Assembly: GCF_015644665.1 (NCBI RefSeq)
Contig: NZ_JADOBQ010000004.1
Span: 255,501-319,500 of the forward strand
DNA from: Roseobacter sp. MH60115
GTDB taxonomy: Bacteria > Pseudomonadota > Alphaproteobacteria > Rhodobacterales > Rhodobacteraceae
Length of the DNA stretch: 64,000 nt
Reading direction: 5' to 3'
Below the pieces are notes generated by a model. That model made no database searches. It was not told the DNA's origin and worked only from the letters and a program-made list of their open reading frames with translations. A program made the position numbers and the translations under genes. Positions 7,718-15,951 of this stretch are shown here, in pieces; the stretch's first letter is position 1, and each line of letters starts with the position of its first letter.

Positions 7718-9109
7718 ATGATGGCAGAAGATTTTATCGTGCGTGACATCGCGCTCGCTGACTACGGGCGCAAGGAACTCGACATTGCGGAAACGGAAAT
7801 GCCGGGCCTGATGGCGTTGCGCGACGAGTATGGCGAGAGCAAGCCGCTCAAGGGCGCGCGGATTGTGGGCTCTCTGCATATGACGATCCAGACGGCGGTT
7901 CTGATTGAAACACTTGTGGCGCTGGGCGCGGATGTCCGCTGGGCGTCCTGCAACATCTTCTCCACGCAGGACCACGCTGCGGCGGCCATCGCGGCGGGCG
8001 GTACACCTGTTTTCGCGATCAAGGGTCAATCGCTGGAAGAACATTGGGACTATCTGGACAAATCCTTCATGTTCGAGGACGGCCCGAACCTGATCCTCGA
8101 TGATGGCGGTGATGCGACGCTCTACGTGCTGCTTGGCGCGCGTGCCGAAGCGGGTGAGGAAATCATCCCCGTACCGACCTCCGAAGAAGAAACCGTGATC
8201 AAGGCGCAGATCCAGAAGCGCATGGCGGAAACGCCCGGCTGGTTCACCAAAACCCGCGACCAGATCGTGGGCGTGTCCGAGGAGACGACAACCGGCGTGC
8301 ACCGCCTCTATGATCTGGTGAAACAGGGCCAACTCCCCTTCCCCGCGATCAACGTGAACGATTCCGTGACCAAGTCGAAGTTCGACAACAAATACGGCTG
8401 CAAGGAATCGTTGGTCGATGGCATTCGCCGCGCCACGGATACGATGATGGCCGGCAAGGTCGCCGTCGTGATGGGTTACGGCGATGTGGGCAAGGGCTCC
8501 GCCGCCTCTCTGCGCGGTGCTGGGGCCCGCGTGAAGGTTACCGAGGTTGATCCGATCTGCGCGCTGCAGGCCGCCATGGACGGGTTCGAGGTTGTCCTGC
8601 TCGAAGACGTGGTGGGATCGGCGGATATCTTCATCACCACGACCGGCAACAAGGACGTGATCCGCATCGAGCATATGCGCGAGATGAAGGACATGGCCAT
8701 CGTCGGCAACATCGGCCACTTCGACAATGAAATTCAGGTCGCAGCGCTGAAAAACCACAAGTGGACCAGCATCAAGGAACAGGTGGATATGATCGAATTG
8801 CCGAATGGCAATCGTCTGATCCTGCTCTCTGAGGGCCGTCTGTTGAACCTTGGTAATGCGACCGGGCACCCGTCTTTCGTGATGTCTGCCTCCTTCACCA
8901 ATCAGGTGCTGGCGCAGATCGAGCTGTGGACCAAGGGTGATGAGTATAAGAACGACGTCTACATCCTGCCCAAACATCTGGACGAAAAGGTTGCCCGTCT
9001 GCATCTGGACCGGATCGGTGTGAAACTGACGCAGCTTGATAAGGATCAGGCTGCCTATATCGGCGTGGCGCCCGAGGGTCCGTTCAAGCCGGAACACTAC
9101 CGCTACTGA
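7718..9109 (+). CDS. ahcY: S-adenosylhomocysteinase
   Basis: 463 residues, normal for the bacterial long form. It contains the NAD-binding [18 protein letters not shown], the substrate loop residues in [22 protein letters not shown], and the C-terminal KPEHYRY whose Lys and Tyr reach the NAD site of the neighbouring subunit. It cleaves S-adenosylhomocysteine to adenosine and homocysteine, pulling SAM-dependent methylations forward. Either of two adjacent ATGs (7718, 7721) could start. In Rhodobacter capsulatus ahcY also lies beside the reg genes. I see no SAH riboswitch in the 73 bp before it. A strong terminator follows. Confidence 0.97.
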   Translation: MMAEDFIVRDIALADYGRKELDIAETEMPGLMALRDEYGESKPLKGARIVGSLHMTIQTAVLIETLVALGADVRWASCNIFSTQDHAAAAIAAGGTPVFAIKGQSLEEHWDYLDKSFMFEDGPNLILDDGGDATLYVLLGARAEAGEEIIPVPTSEEETVIKAQIQKRMAETPGWFTKTRDQIVGVSEETTTGVHRLYDLVKQGQLPFPAINVNDSVTKSKFDNKYGCKESLVDGIRRATDTMMAGKVAVVMGYGDVGKGSAASLRGAGARVKVTEVDPICALQAAMDGFEVVLLEDVVGSADIFITTTGNKDVIRIEHMREMKDMAIVGNIGHFDNEIQVAALKNHKWTSIKEQVDMIELPNGNRLILLSEGRLLNLGNATGHPSFVMSASFTNQVLAQIELWTKGDEYKNDVYILPKHLDEKVARLHLDRIGVKLTQLDKDQAAYIGVAPEGPFKPEHYRY

Positions 9110-9113
9110 CCGC

Positions 9114-9863
9114 GTGCCGGATCAGCCGGAGACAGAAGCTAACAAGAACAAACGCCGCCCCGCCTTTGGTCGGGCGGCGTTTGTCATTTTATGTGCCGCC
9201 CTGTTTGGGGCCTATCGCTTGGTGACGCTGCCGGATACGCCCCTGCCCGCCGCCTGGAATCCCATCGCGCCGCTCTCTGTCAGCGACCCGATCACGCCAT
9301 TGACCCAATGGAAACTGAACCGCGCTTTGGCGACGCCTGAGCTATGCCTGCAGACCCTGACGACCGGCGCGGTGGCGCAACCCCTGCCCGATCTTGTGGA
9401 AAGCGCCCAATGCGGCATTGCCGATCAGGTCCTGATGTCCGGCGTATCGGGTGCTGATCTGGCGCCCTTGAATACACGGTGCCAGACAGCCCTGCGCATG
9501 GCGATGTGGATCGAACACGGGGTTCATCCCGCCGCGGAACAGCACTTTGGGCAGCGCGTCGCCCGGGTGAACCACATCTCCAGCTATTCCTGCCGACCCA
9601 TCCGCACACCCAGGGGACCAAGCGCGCGGATGAGCACACATGCACGGGCCGAAGCCGTGGACATTGCCGGGTTCGTCCTTTCGGATGGCACGCGGATTTC
9701 CTTGCTGGAAAGCTGGGGGGACGATGGTCCGGCGGGCGCGTTTCTTGCGGATGTGCGCACTGCGGCCTGTACGTGGTTTCGTCTGACCCTCGGGCCGTCC
9801 TTCAACCGATTGCACGCCGATCATTTCCACCTGCAGCATCGCGGCAGCGGCCTGTGCCGCTGA
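9114..9863 (+). CDS. Extensin-like (Extensin_C) membrane-anchored protein
   Basis: About 249 residues from a GTG at 9114, five bases after the ahcY stop. A basic stretch (NKNKRRPAFGR) and one membrane helix (AAFVILCAALFGAYRL) precede a periplasmic Extensin_C domain with conserved AEAVDIAGFVLSDG and HADHFHLQ. The HxDHxH pattern resembles metal ligands of VanY/LAS-type peptidases, so a role in the cell wall is plausible but unproved. Later in-frame starts would remove the helix, and starts upstream lie inside ahcY. A terminator hairpin sits within codons 12-24. Confidence 0.8.
   Translation: MPDQPETEANKNKRRPAFGRAAFVILCAALFGAYRLVTLPDTPLPAAWNPIAPLSVSDPITPLTQWKLNRALATPELCLQTLTTGAVAQPLPDLVESAQCGIADQVLMSGVSGADLAPLNTRCQTALRMAMWIEHGVHPAAEQHFGQRVARVNHISSYSCRPIRTPRGPSARMSTHARAEAVDIAGFVLSDGTRISLLESWGDDGPAGAFLADVRTAACTWFRLTLGPSFNRLHADHFHLQHRGSGLCR
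9148..9190 (+). terminator. Strong intrinsic terminator after ahcY, inside the next gene's 5' coding region
   Basis: A perfect 13-bp stem (9148-9160 with 9172-9184, ACAAACGCCGCCC/GGGCGGCGTTTGT) with an 11-base loop is followed by CATTTTA. It lies 39 bp after the ahcY stop and is well formed. It also lies inside the reading frame of the extensin-like gene if that starts at GTG 9114, so translation could melt it. Confidence 0.8.
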
Positions 9864-9984
9864 GCAGGGCTTCGCAACGGGGAATGCGACGGGCAAAAAC
9901 TCCTTTTGTGAATGGAAATATGTGATTAGTCTTGCGCGCAACGGTCGGACACCCCGGCCGATTTTGCCAGGTGGGAGAATTTTT

Positions 9985-10326
9985 ATGGGCAAACGGGACG
10001 ATTTGATTGCGCAATATGCAGATGATCTGAAGAGTAAATGTGGCATGTCGCCGGACATGGATTTGCTGACAAAAGTCACAATTGGCTGCGGCCCCTCGAT
10101 CTATGATGCGGACGCCGCAACGGTTGCCTCCAGCCAGGCGGGCGAGATTGAAACCGTAAAAAACAATTTCCTGATCAAGAAACTGGGCCTGTCCGACGGG
10201 CCGGAGCTTGATGCAGCGATCAACACGGTCATCGAAACCTATGGCAAGTCGGAGCGCAACAAATACCGCGCCGTTGTCTACTACATGCTGACCAAACACT
10301 TTGGCAAAGAAGCCGTCTACGGCTGA
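9985..10326 (+). CDS. DUF2853 family protein
   Basis: 113 residues beginning MGKRDDLIAQYADDL, a small soluble helical protein matching the DUF2853 family as I remember it. No catalytic motif is evident. The ATG at 9985 follows GGGAGA at a proper distance; an upstream start (9922) would add 21 unrelated residues. It stands alone and is followed by its own terminator. Confidence 0.75.
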   Translation: MGKRDDLIAQYADDLKSKCGMSPDMDLLTKVTIGCGPSIYDADAATVASSQAGEIETVKNNFLIKKLGLSDGPELDAAINTVIETYGKSERNKYRAVVYYMLTKHFGKEAVYG

Positions 10327-10345
10327 TCAAGACAATGACTGATCC

Positions 10346-10382
10346 GGAACGCCTTCTTTTCTTAAGGAGGCGTTTCTTTTTT
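10346..10382 (+). terminator. Intrinsic terminator after DUF2853 gene
   Basis: AACGCCT (10348-10354) pairs with AGGCGTT (10368-10374), and CTTTTTT-like bases follow. It begins 20 bp after the stop and is a normal Rho-independent terminator on the plus strand. Confidence 0.75.
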
Positions 10383-10442
10383 AGCAGGCTTTTAAACTAC
10401 TGAAAAATTGTAATTCTTTGCGGCCTGATGTAACGATTGTTC

Positions 10443-10548
10443 ATCCGGCCAGCATGGCCAGGACCAGTTTCAAACACGTGCGGTGGGTATGGGAGCACGT
10501 GGGGTGAAGAAGGGTTCTGGCGTCATGTCAGGACCCTTCGTCTTTTTT
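10443..10548 (+). ncRNA. Candidate small RNA with its own promoter and terminator
   Basis: After the DUF2853 terminator there is a second plus-strand terminator: GAAGGGTTC (10509-10517) pairs with GGACCCTTC (10531-10539), then GTCTTTTTT. No plus-strand gene precedes it, so it would end an independent transcript. A weak sigma-70-like promoter, TTGTAA (10408-10413), 17 bp, TAACGA (10431-10436), would start RNA near 10443. No open frame with a good ribosome site lies between. The terminator is solid; the RNA is inferred. Confidence 0.35.
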
Positions 10549-10558
10549 GCCGGGTTTT

Positions 10559-10954
10559 TCAGAACAGGGTCAAAACGATACCGATCAGGGTACAGCCGAA
10601 TGTCGCATATCCGCCATCGATCAGGATCAGGCTGCGGGGCCGTGCGCCAAAACTGTAGAACGTCGCGATCCAGGGGCTGACCAGAAAGAGCCCGATGCCC
10701 AGGCCCGAAACCAATCCCTTGCCCACCGTGTCAATGCCGCTCAGCTCAAAGGTATGCCGCATCATCCCGGCCACAAGGATCGCGCCCAAAAGACTGGTGA
10801 TATAGGGAACCGGATCCGATCTGTTGGCGGGTTTGCCGCTCTCATCCAGCGCCACGCCTGACGCCGCCATCCACTTGTCGGCCAGTACGGTGTACCAGAC
10901 GGCCCCAAACATGAACCCCGCCACTCCGGCGATCAAAACACTCAGATATTCCAT
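10559..10954 (-). CDS. DUF1761 family integral membrane protein
   Basis: 131 residues with four predicted membrane helices (about 4-24, 50-70, 80-100 and 110-130) and the N-terminal GxVWYTVLADKWM seen in DUF1761 proteins. No function is known for the family. The gene appears to be transcribed alone; the plus-strand terminator hairpin lies just beyond its stop. Confidence 0.75.
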   Translation of the reverse strand: MEYLSVLIAGVAGFMFGAVWYTVLADKWMAASGVALDESGKPANRSDPVPYITSLLGAILVAGMMRHTFELSGIDTVGKGLVSGLGIGLFLVSPWIATFYSFGARPRSLILIDGGYATFGCTLIGIVLTLF

Positions 10955-11004
10955 AGTTGCCTCCCGTATTCTGACAGGAGACTGCCATCAAGACGGCGGC
11001 CGGG

Positions 11005-11424
11005 CTAGTCCGAAACGCCAGCCATCTCGCAGATAATCTGCCATTCTTCGGGTCTCACAGGCTGCACCGACAGTCGCGAATTGCGGACCAGCACCATCTC
11101 GGACAGGCGCGGTTCCGCCTTGATATCATCGAGTGTAATCGGCGTTTTCACCGGTTTCACCGCCTTGATATCCACGCATTCCCACCGCTCATCCTCCGTC
11201 GTGCTGTCGGGATGCGCCTCGGCGATGATCTCGACAATCCCGACGATCTCGCGGTCTTTTTGGGAATGGTAAAAGAACCCAAGATCACCCACGGCCATCT
11301 CGCGCATGAAGTTGCGGGCCTGATAGTTGCGCACACCATCCCATTCTTCACCCGCATCGCCCTTGGCGACCTGCTGGTCCCAGCTCCAGGTCGTGGTTTC
11401 GGATTTGAACAGCCAGTAGTTCAT
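11005..11424 (-). CDS. EVE domain protein (possible modified-base binding)
   Basis: 139 residues with the EVE fold signature: NYWLFKSE at the start, WDGVRNYQARNFMREM, and DLGFFYHSQ. EVE domains share the PUA-like fold of YTH domains and are proposed to bind modified nucleobases in DNA or RNA. It is the last gene of a four-gene operon and overlaps the YciI gene by 4 bp. Its co-transcription with tsaD, a tRNA modification gene, is suggestive only. Confidence 0.88.
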   Translation of the reverse strand: MNYWLFKSETTTWSWDQQVAKGDAGEEWDGVRNYQARNFMREMAVGDLGFFYHSQKDREIVGIVEIIAEAHPDSTTEDERWECVDIKAVKPVKTPITLDDIKAEPRLSEMVLVRNSRLSVQPVRPEEWQIICEMAGVSD

Positions 11425-11696
11425 CCGCCGATCACCCTGTTCCAGGGGATCAGATCAACGGATTCGAACAGCCCCGCTTTGCCGTAGGGATCGCCGTCGG
11501 CCCATATCCGTGCCTCATCCATGTCGGCGACATCCAGAATGATCAATGATCCGATCATGTCACCCGCATGGTCCAGCAATGGGCCCGCCTGCTGCACAGC
11601 CGTGCCGGATTTCAGATATTCCACATGGGCGGGTCGGTTTTCATGCCGAACGGACAGTGCACCGGGTTTGTCATGGGCGATCAGGGCAACAAGCAT
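11421..11696 (-). CDS. YciI-like protein
   Basis: 91 residues, MLVALIAHDKPGAL through GDPYGKAGLFESVDLIPW, matching the YCII-related dimeric ferredoxin-like fold with the conserved His-Asp pair (AHDKPG) and the DPY(F)xxAGL motif. The function is not established; family members are proposed to be small enzymes or stress proteins. The gene starts on the base next to the gpsA stop. Confidence 0.88.
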   Translation of the reverse strand: MLVALIAHDKPGALSVRHENRPAHVEYLKSGTAVQQAGPLLDHAGDMIGSLIILDVADMDEARIWADGDPYGKAGLFESVDLIPWNRVIGG

Positions 11697-12659
11697 CTAT
11701 TCTTCCTTCAGGCTGCGCGACAACAGGTCATGCATCGCTTGCCGCACATCCAACCGTTTTTCGACCAGCCCCGCAACCGCAGAAGTAATCGGCATGTCCA
11801 ACCCTTCCTCGCGCGCCAGCGCATCGGCGGCGCGGGCGGTGGCCGCACCCTCCACGGTGATTTTGTCGTCGAAAGCTTCCGCCTTGCCCAGCGACAGCCC
11901 AAGCCGGTAGTTGCGCGATTGTGCCGAGGTGCAGGTCAGCACGAGATCTCCAAAGCCTGACAGGCCTGCGAGCGTGTTCGGATTGGCACCCTTGTGCAGG
12001 GCCAGCCGCTGCATTTCCGCGAACCCACGGGTCAGGACAGCGGCGCGCGCGCTTTCGCCCAGCCCGGCCCCCATCGCAGCACCACAGGCGATGGCAATCA
12101 CGTTTTTCAGCGCCCCGCCCAGGGTCGCGCCCACTACGTCGTCGCTGCGATAAAGCCGCAAAACCGGCGTCGAGAGGGCCTCCTGCACCTGTCGCCCCAG
12201 ATCATCATCCGCGCAGGCAAGCGTCAGACCGGTGGGCAGGCCCGCTGCAATGTCGCGGGCAAAACTCGGCCCTGTCAGCAAGGCGGTGCGCGCGCCGGGC
12301 AGACTGTCTGCAATCACCTCCAGCGGTCCCTTGCCCGAGGTCAGATCCATCCCCTTGCAGCAGGCCACCAGCGTCTTGCCGTCCAGCGCTTCGCGGTGCT
12401 CCTGCAGGAAGGACCGCAGCTGCTGCATGGGCACGGCCAGCAGCAGGACATCCGCTTCGGCAGCGCGATCGATATCCGGGGTGACGGCCAGCGCCGCCGG
12501 AAAAGGTCGGTCGGGCAGACGGGATTTGTTTTCATGGTCCCGCGACATCTCCTGCACATGCTCGGATGAACGGGCCCAAAGCTGAAGCGGGGTCTTTTGC
12601 GACAGGCTGATGGCGAGCGCTGTGCCAAATGCGCCTGCGCCCAGAACCGAAATCGTCAT
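11697..12659 (-). CDS. gpsA: Glycerol-3-phosphate dehydrogenase [NAD(P)+]
   Basis: 320 residues. The N-terminal Rossmann loop is [14 protein letters not shown], catalytic Lys is in [14 protein letters not shown], and the substrate region [11 protein letters not shown] is present. GpsA reduces dihydroxyacetone phosphate to sn-glycerol-3-phosphate, the backbone for phospholipids. The start overlaps the tsaD stop by 4 bp, so it is translationally coupled to tsaD. tsaD-gpsA adjacency is common in alphaproteobacteria. Confidence 0.96.
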   Translation of the reverse strand: MTISVLGAGAFGTALAISLSQKTPLQLWARSSEHVQEMSRDHENKSRLPDRPFPAALAVTPDIDRAAEADVLLLAVPMQQLRSFLQEHREALDGKTLVACCKGMDLTSGKGPLEVIADSLPGARTALLTGPSFARDIAAGLPTGLTLACADDDLGRQVQEALSTPVLRLYRSDDVVGATLGGALKNVIAIACGAAMGAGLGESARAAVLTRGFAEMQRLALHKGANPNTLAGLSGFGDLVLTCTSAQSRNYRLGLSLGKAEAFDDKITVEGAATARAADALAREEGLDMPITSAVAGLVEKRLDVRQAMHDLLSRSLKEE

Positions 12660-13741
12660 GCCTTGGCTCCCTTCTTGCCACTGCCCAGCATGGCCGGGCT
12701 GGTCTGGTCGAGCGGCCAGCGCGGGCGGGCGGAGAGATCAAAACCATCTGCCGGACGGGTGGCCATCTGCTCCAGCGCGGCAAAGGCGATCATGGCCGCA
12801 TTATCCGTGCAAAGTGCCAGGGGAGGTGCAACGAATTGAGCTCCATTCTGCAAAGAAACAGTCTCTAACGCGGCGCGAATGGCCTTGTTGGCCGCAACGC
12901 CTCCGGCAACACATAGTGTCGGCTGCGCGGGTGACAATGCGCCGTAAGCCTCGAGGGCCCGTTTGGTTTTTTCCGCCAGCACGTCGACCACAGCCTGCTG
13001 AAACCCGGCGCAAAGATCGGCGCGCGCCTGCTGTGGCAGCCCGCCATGCTCAGAGACGATGGCGTCCCGCGTTCGCAGAACGGCTGTCTTCAGCCCCGAA
13101 AAGGACAGGTCACATCCGGCACGGTCCAGCAAGGGACGCGGCAATGAAAAACGGCCGCTCGTTCCCCGCCGTGCTTCCTGTTCTACGGATGGGCCGCCCG
13201 GTTGCGGCAGGCCGACAAGACGCGCGATCTTGTCGAAAGCTTCGCCGGGGGCGTCGTCGATGGTGCCGCCCAGACGCTCGAACCGTTCGGGCCCGTGTAC
13301 GATCAGAAACTGGCAATGCCCGCCCGAAACCAGCAGCATCAGGTAGGGATAGGCGACATCATCCGTGAGGCGGGGTGTCAACGCGTGGCCAGCGAGATGG
13401 TTGACGCCATAGAGCGGCAACCCCGTTGCAGCAGACAGCCCCTTGGCGCACATCACACCGGACACAACGCCCCCGATGAGGCCCGGGCCAGATGTCACAC
13501 CAATTGCATCAAGGTCCGAAAACTCACACTTTGCCCTTGTTAGAGCCTCTTCCACGCAATGATCGAGTAGCTCGGCATGGGCCCGCGCGGCAATCTCGGG
13601 GACGACACCACCAAAATCGGCGTGCAGTGCCGTTTGCCCCTTTACGACGGAGGACAGAATGTCGGTTTTACCGTCTTCGTGCCGTCGCAGAACCGCGGCG
13701 GCAGTGTCATCACAACTGCTTTCCAGACCCAGGATTGTCAT
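12656..13741 (-). CDS. tsaD: TsaD, tRNA threonylcarbamoyltransferase subunit
   Basis: 361 residues from [17 protein letters not shown], the conserved family N-terminus. The metal histidines are in NHLAGHAL, and the C-terminal [10 protein letters not shown] and [10 protein letters not shown] motifs are present. With TsaB and TsaE it forms t6A37 on tRNA. I start at 13741; 24 upstream residues of an earlier in-frame ATG do not resemble the family. It is the first gene of the operon tsaD-gpsA-yciI-EVE and is divergent from hemD. Confidence 0.96.
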   Translation of the reverse strand: MTILGLESSCDDTAAAVLRRHEDGKTDILSSVVKGQTALHADFGGVVPEIAARAHAELLDHCVEEALTRAKCEFSDLDAIGVTSGPGLIGGVVSGVMCAKGLSAATGLPLYGVNHLAGHALTPRLTDDVAYPYLMLLVSGGHCQFLIVHGPERFERLGGTIDDAPGEAFDKIARLVGLPQPGGPSVEQEARRGTSGRFSLPRPLLDRAGCDLSFSGLKTAVLRTRDAIVSEHGGLPQQARADLCAGFQQAVVDVLAEKTKRALEAYGALSPAQPTLCVAGGVAANKAIRAALETVSLQNGAQFVAPPLALCTDNAAMIAFAALEQMATRPADGFDLSARPRWPLDQTSPAMLGSGKKGAKA

Positions 13742-13812
13742 TGATCGTGTCACGCGGTGACCCCGTTGCATGCGTCTTTGCCCGCAGGTAACACCGTAGG
13801 GGGCCGCAAACA

Positions 13813-14538
13813 ATGCCGAGGGTTTTCATGGGCACCGCCCCCATACCGTTGATCATGACGCGCCCGGTTGAGGCGAATGCGCGATTTGTGGCGCAATTGC
13901 CCATGTCATTGTCCGGGCGCCTCGCGGTGATCGAAAGCCCGCTGATCGAAATTGTGCCCGAGCGCGCAGATTTTGAGATTGGCGCTGGGGAGGCCGTGAT
14001 TTTCACCTCGGCCAATGGCGTCCGCCACGCACCGGGCGGGCAGGGCAGGCAGGCTTTTTGCGTCGGGCAGCGGACGACGGAGGCGGCAGGCGCAGCAGGA
14101 TGGGAGAGCGTGTTTTGCGGTCAGACGTCGGACGCGCTGGTCTCTTCGTTGTTGGCGGCGCCGCCGACCGCAAGGCTCTGGCACCTCGCGGGGCGGCACA
14201 CGCGGGGACAGATTGCGGAACGCTTGACCGCTGGCGGGCTGCCGGTGACGCGGATTACCGTCTATGATCAGGCGCTGCGACCGCTCACCTCGCAGGCCAA
14301 AAGCGTGCTGCAGCACGGCAATCCGGTCATTCTGCCGGTTTTTTCCCCGCGCACGGCGGCTCAGTTTGCGCAAGAGTGCCCGGCAGATGCATGTCCACAT
14401 ATCGTCGCCCTGAGTGAAGCCGTGGCGGCGGCGATGACACACTTGAATTACGCTTCGCTGGAAATCACGTCCATGCCGGACGCACAGACAGTGGTCAAAT
14501 GCCTTGAAAAGGTGGTGGCGCGCATCAGCTTGGGTTGA
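13813..14538 (+). CDS. hemD: Uroporphyrinogen-III synthase
   Basis: About 240 residues of the two-lobed HemD family, with early [25 protein letters not shown] at the end of the first segment, and [10 protein letters not shown] and [12 protein letters not shown] in the second. HemD closes hydroxymethylbilane to uroporphyrinogen III for haem, bacteriochlorophyll and cobalamin. Sequence identity within this family is always low. The start could be ATG 13813 or ATG 13828 (GAGGG just upstream). hemC, often next to hemD, is not in the window. Confidence 0.85.
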   Translation: MPRVFMGTAPIPLIMTRPVEANARFVAQLPMSLSGRLAVIESPLIEIVPERADFEIGAGEAVIFTSANGVRHAPGGQGRQAFCVGQRTTEAAGAAGWESVFCGQTSDALVSSLLAAPPTARLWHLAGRHTRGQIAERLTAGGLPVTRITVYDQALRPLTSQAKSVLQHGNPVILPVFSPRTAAQFAQECPADACPHIVALSEAVAAAMTHLNYASLEITSMPDAQTVVKCLEKVVARISLG

Positions 14539-14606
14539 AGAAGTGAGGTGCGCGCGAGTAAGGTTCCTAGGTGCGCCGCTGGGGTAGATTCGAAAAGGTG
14601 GATGTT

Positions 14607-15938
14607 GTGGCAAAAGCAAAAAAACCAAAAGACGACACCGCGCCGGAGCAAGCCGCAAGTGAAACGCGCAACGATATTTCTGAAAATGTGACAGCAGGAC
14701 CCAAGACAGAGGATATCTCCGAGACGAAGGTAGAACCATCTACGGAGGTCGAGACCTTGGCCCCGCACGATGTGATCACGGACACTGACACACCCAAAGA
14801 GGGTTCGTCCACCGCAGCGACGGCGGATGAGACCGCGCCTGAGGAGCCTGCAAAGGATGATGCGGTCAAGGCGCCGTGGTCCGTTTCCGAACCGGACGCC
14901 GCCGAAAAAACGAATGATGAACAGACCGAGGATGCGTCGGAGACCCGGGATGTAAAAGATCAGGCTGTGCTGCAGCACCCGTTGCCGGTGCCTGCGCCGG
15001 CCCCGCGCCGCAGCAGTTTCTGGCCCGCGGTGTTTGGCGGTGTTATCGCGGCGATGCTCGGGTTCATTGCGGGGCGTGGCGACATGCTGGATGCGTATTT
15101 CCCCCGTGCCGATCTTCCGGAACCGGTCGATCTGACGCCGCTGACCGAAGAAACCGCCGCTTTGACAGCGCGCGTCCAAGATCTCGAAAACGCACCCCCC
15201 GCCGCCGCGCCGGATGGTGACGCCATCACAGCAGGCCTCGATGATGTCTCCAGCGCGCTTGAGGCGATGCAGTCCACCCTGCAGGCCCAAACGGCTCGGA
15301 TTGACGCGCTGGAAGCCCGCCCTGAAGCCGGGACCACCGCACCGCCGGTAGACAACAGTGCCGAGATCGAAGCCTTGCAATCGTCAATCGCGGCGCTCGA
15401 AGCGCGTTTGGCGGAACAGGATGCCCAGGCCAGCGCGGAAGCGGCGCGATTGTTGGCACGGGCCGCGTTGACGCAGGTTGTGACGGCCGTGGAAAATGGG
15501 GAGGCGTTTGAGCCTGCCCTGGGCGCGCTCGAAGAAGTGGCGCCCGTGGAGGTGCCGGATGCCCTGCGCAGCGCTGCGGCGGAAGGGGTGCCCAGCATGA
15601 CGACATTGCGAGAGAATTTCCCGGATGCCGCACGGGCCGCATTGGCCGCCGCGCGGGCGGACGTTCCGGAATCGGAGGTGGCGGGCATTGGTGGATTTTT
15701 GCGGCGGCAACTGAGCGCCCGTTCCGTCACCCCGCGCGAGGGGTCAGACCCGGACGCCGTGCTGTCGCGGGCCGAGGCAGCGGTCAGGTCCGGTGATCTG
15801 GAGACTGCGCTGACCGAATTGGCCGCGCTGCCGGAGACTTCGAAATCTGCGATGCAGACTTGGCTGGACGGGGCAAATGCCCGCAAAGAGGCACGCGACG
15901 CTGCTCAGGCTCTGTCTGACAGCCTGACGGTAAATTAA
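14607..15938 (+). CDS. Mic60/mitofilin-like inner membrane protein
   Basis: 443 residues from a GTG at 14607, which has AAGGTGGA upstream; an earlier GTG lacks a ribosome site. An acidic, low-complexity N-terminal arm (1-125) leads to a single helix FWPAVFGGVIAAMLGFIAG (about 138-156). A periplasmic coiled coil rich in Ala, Glu and Leu follows (about 176-290) and then a helical C-terminal mitofilin-type region (GIGGFLRRQLSARSV, TPREGSDPDAVLSRAEAAV). Alphaproteobacterial homologues of mitochondrial Mic60 shape intracytoplasmic membranes and are encoded between hemD and hemY, as here. Architecture and context agree well. Confidence 0.85.
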   Translation: MAKAKKPKDDTAPEQAASETRNDISENVTAGPKTEDISETKVEPSTEVETLAPHDVITDTDTPKEGSSTAATADETAPEEPAKDDAVKAPWSVSEPDAAEKTNDEQTEDASETRDVKDQAVLQHPLPVPAPAPRRSSFWPAVFGGVIAAMLGFIAGRGDMLDAYFPRADLPEPVDLTPLTEETAALTARVQDLENAPPAAAPDGDAITAGLDDVSSALEAMQSTLQAQTARIDALEARPEAGTTAPPVDNSAEIEALQSSIAALEARLAEQDAQASAEAARLLARAALTQVVTAVENGEAFEPALGALEEVAPVEVPDALRSAAAEGVPSMTTLRENFPDAARAALAAARADVPESEVAGIGGFLRRQLSARSVTPREGSDPDAVLSRAEAAVRSGDLETALTELAALPETSKSAMQTWLDGANARKEARDAAQALSDSLTVN

Positions 15939-15951
15939 GGAAGACGAATTC

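Noticed and set aside
7682-9097. A 471-codon open frame antisense to ahcY
   Set aside because: It mirrors the codon bias of ahcY, whose product is unmistakable; the translated protein has no family look and lacks a ribosome site.
13742-13812. hemC expected beside hemD
   Set aside because: Only 71 bp separate tsaD and hemD; no hemC is present, and its absence here says only that it lies elsewhere.
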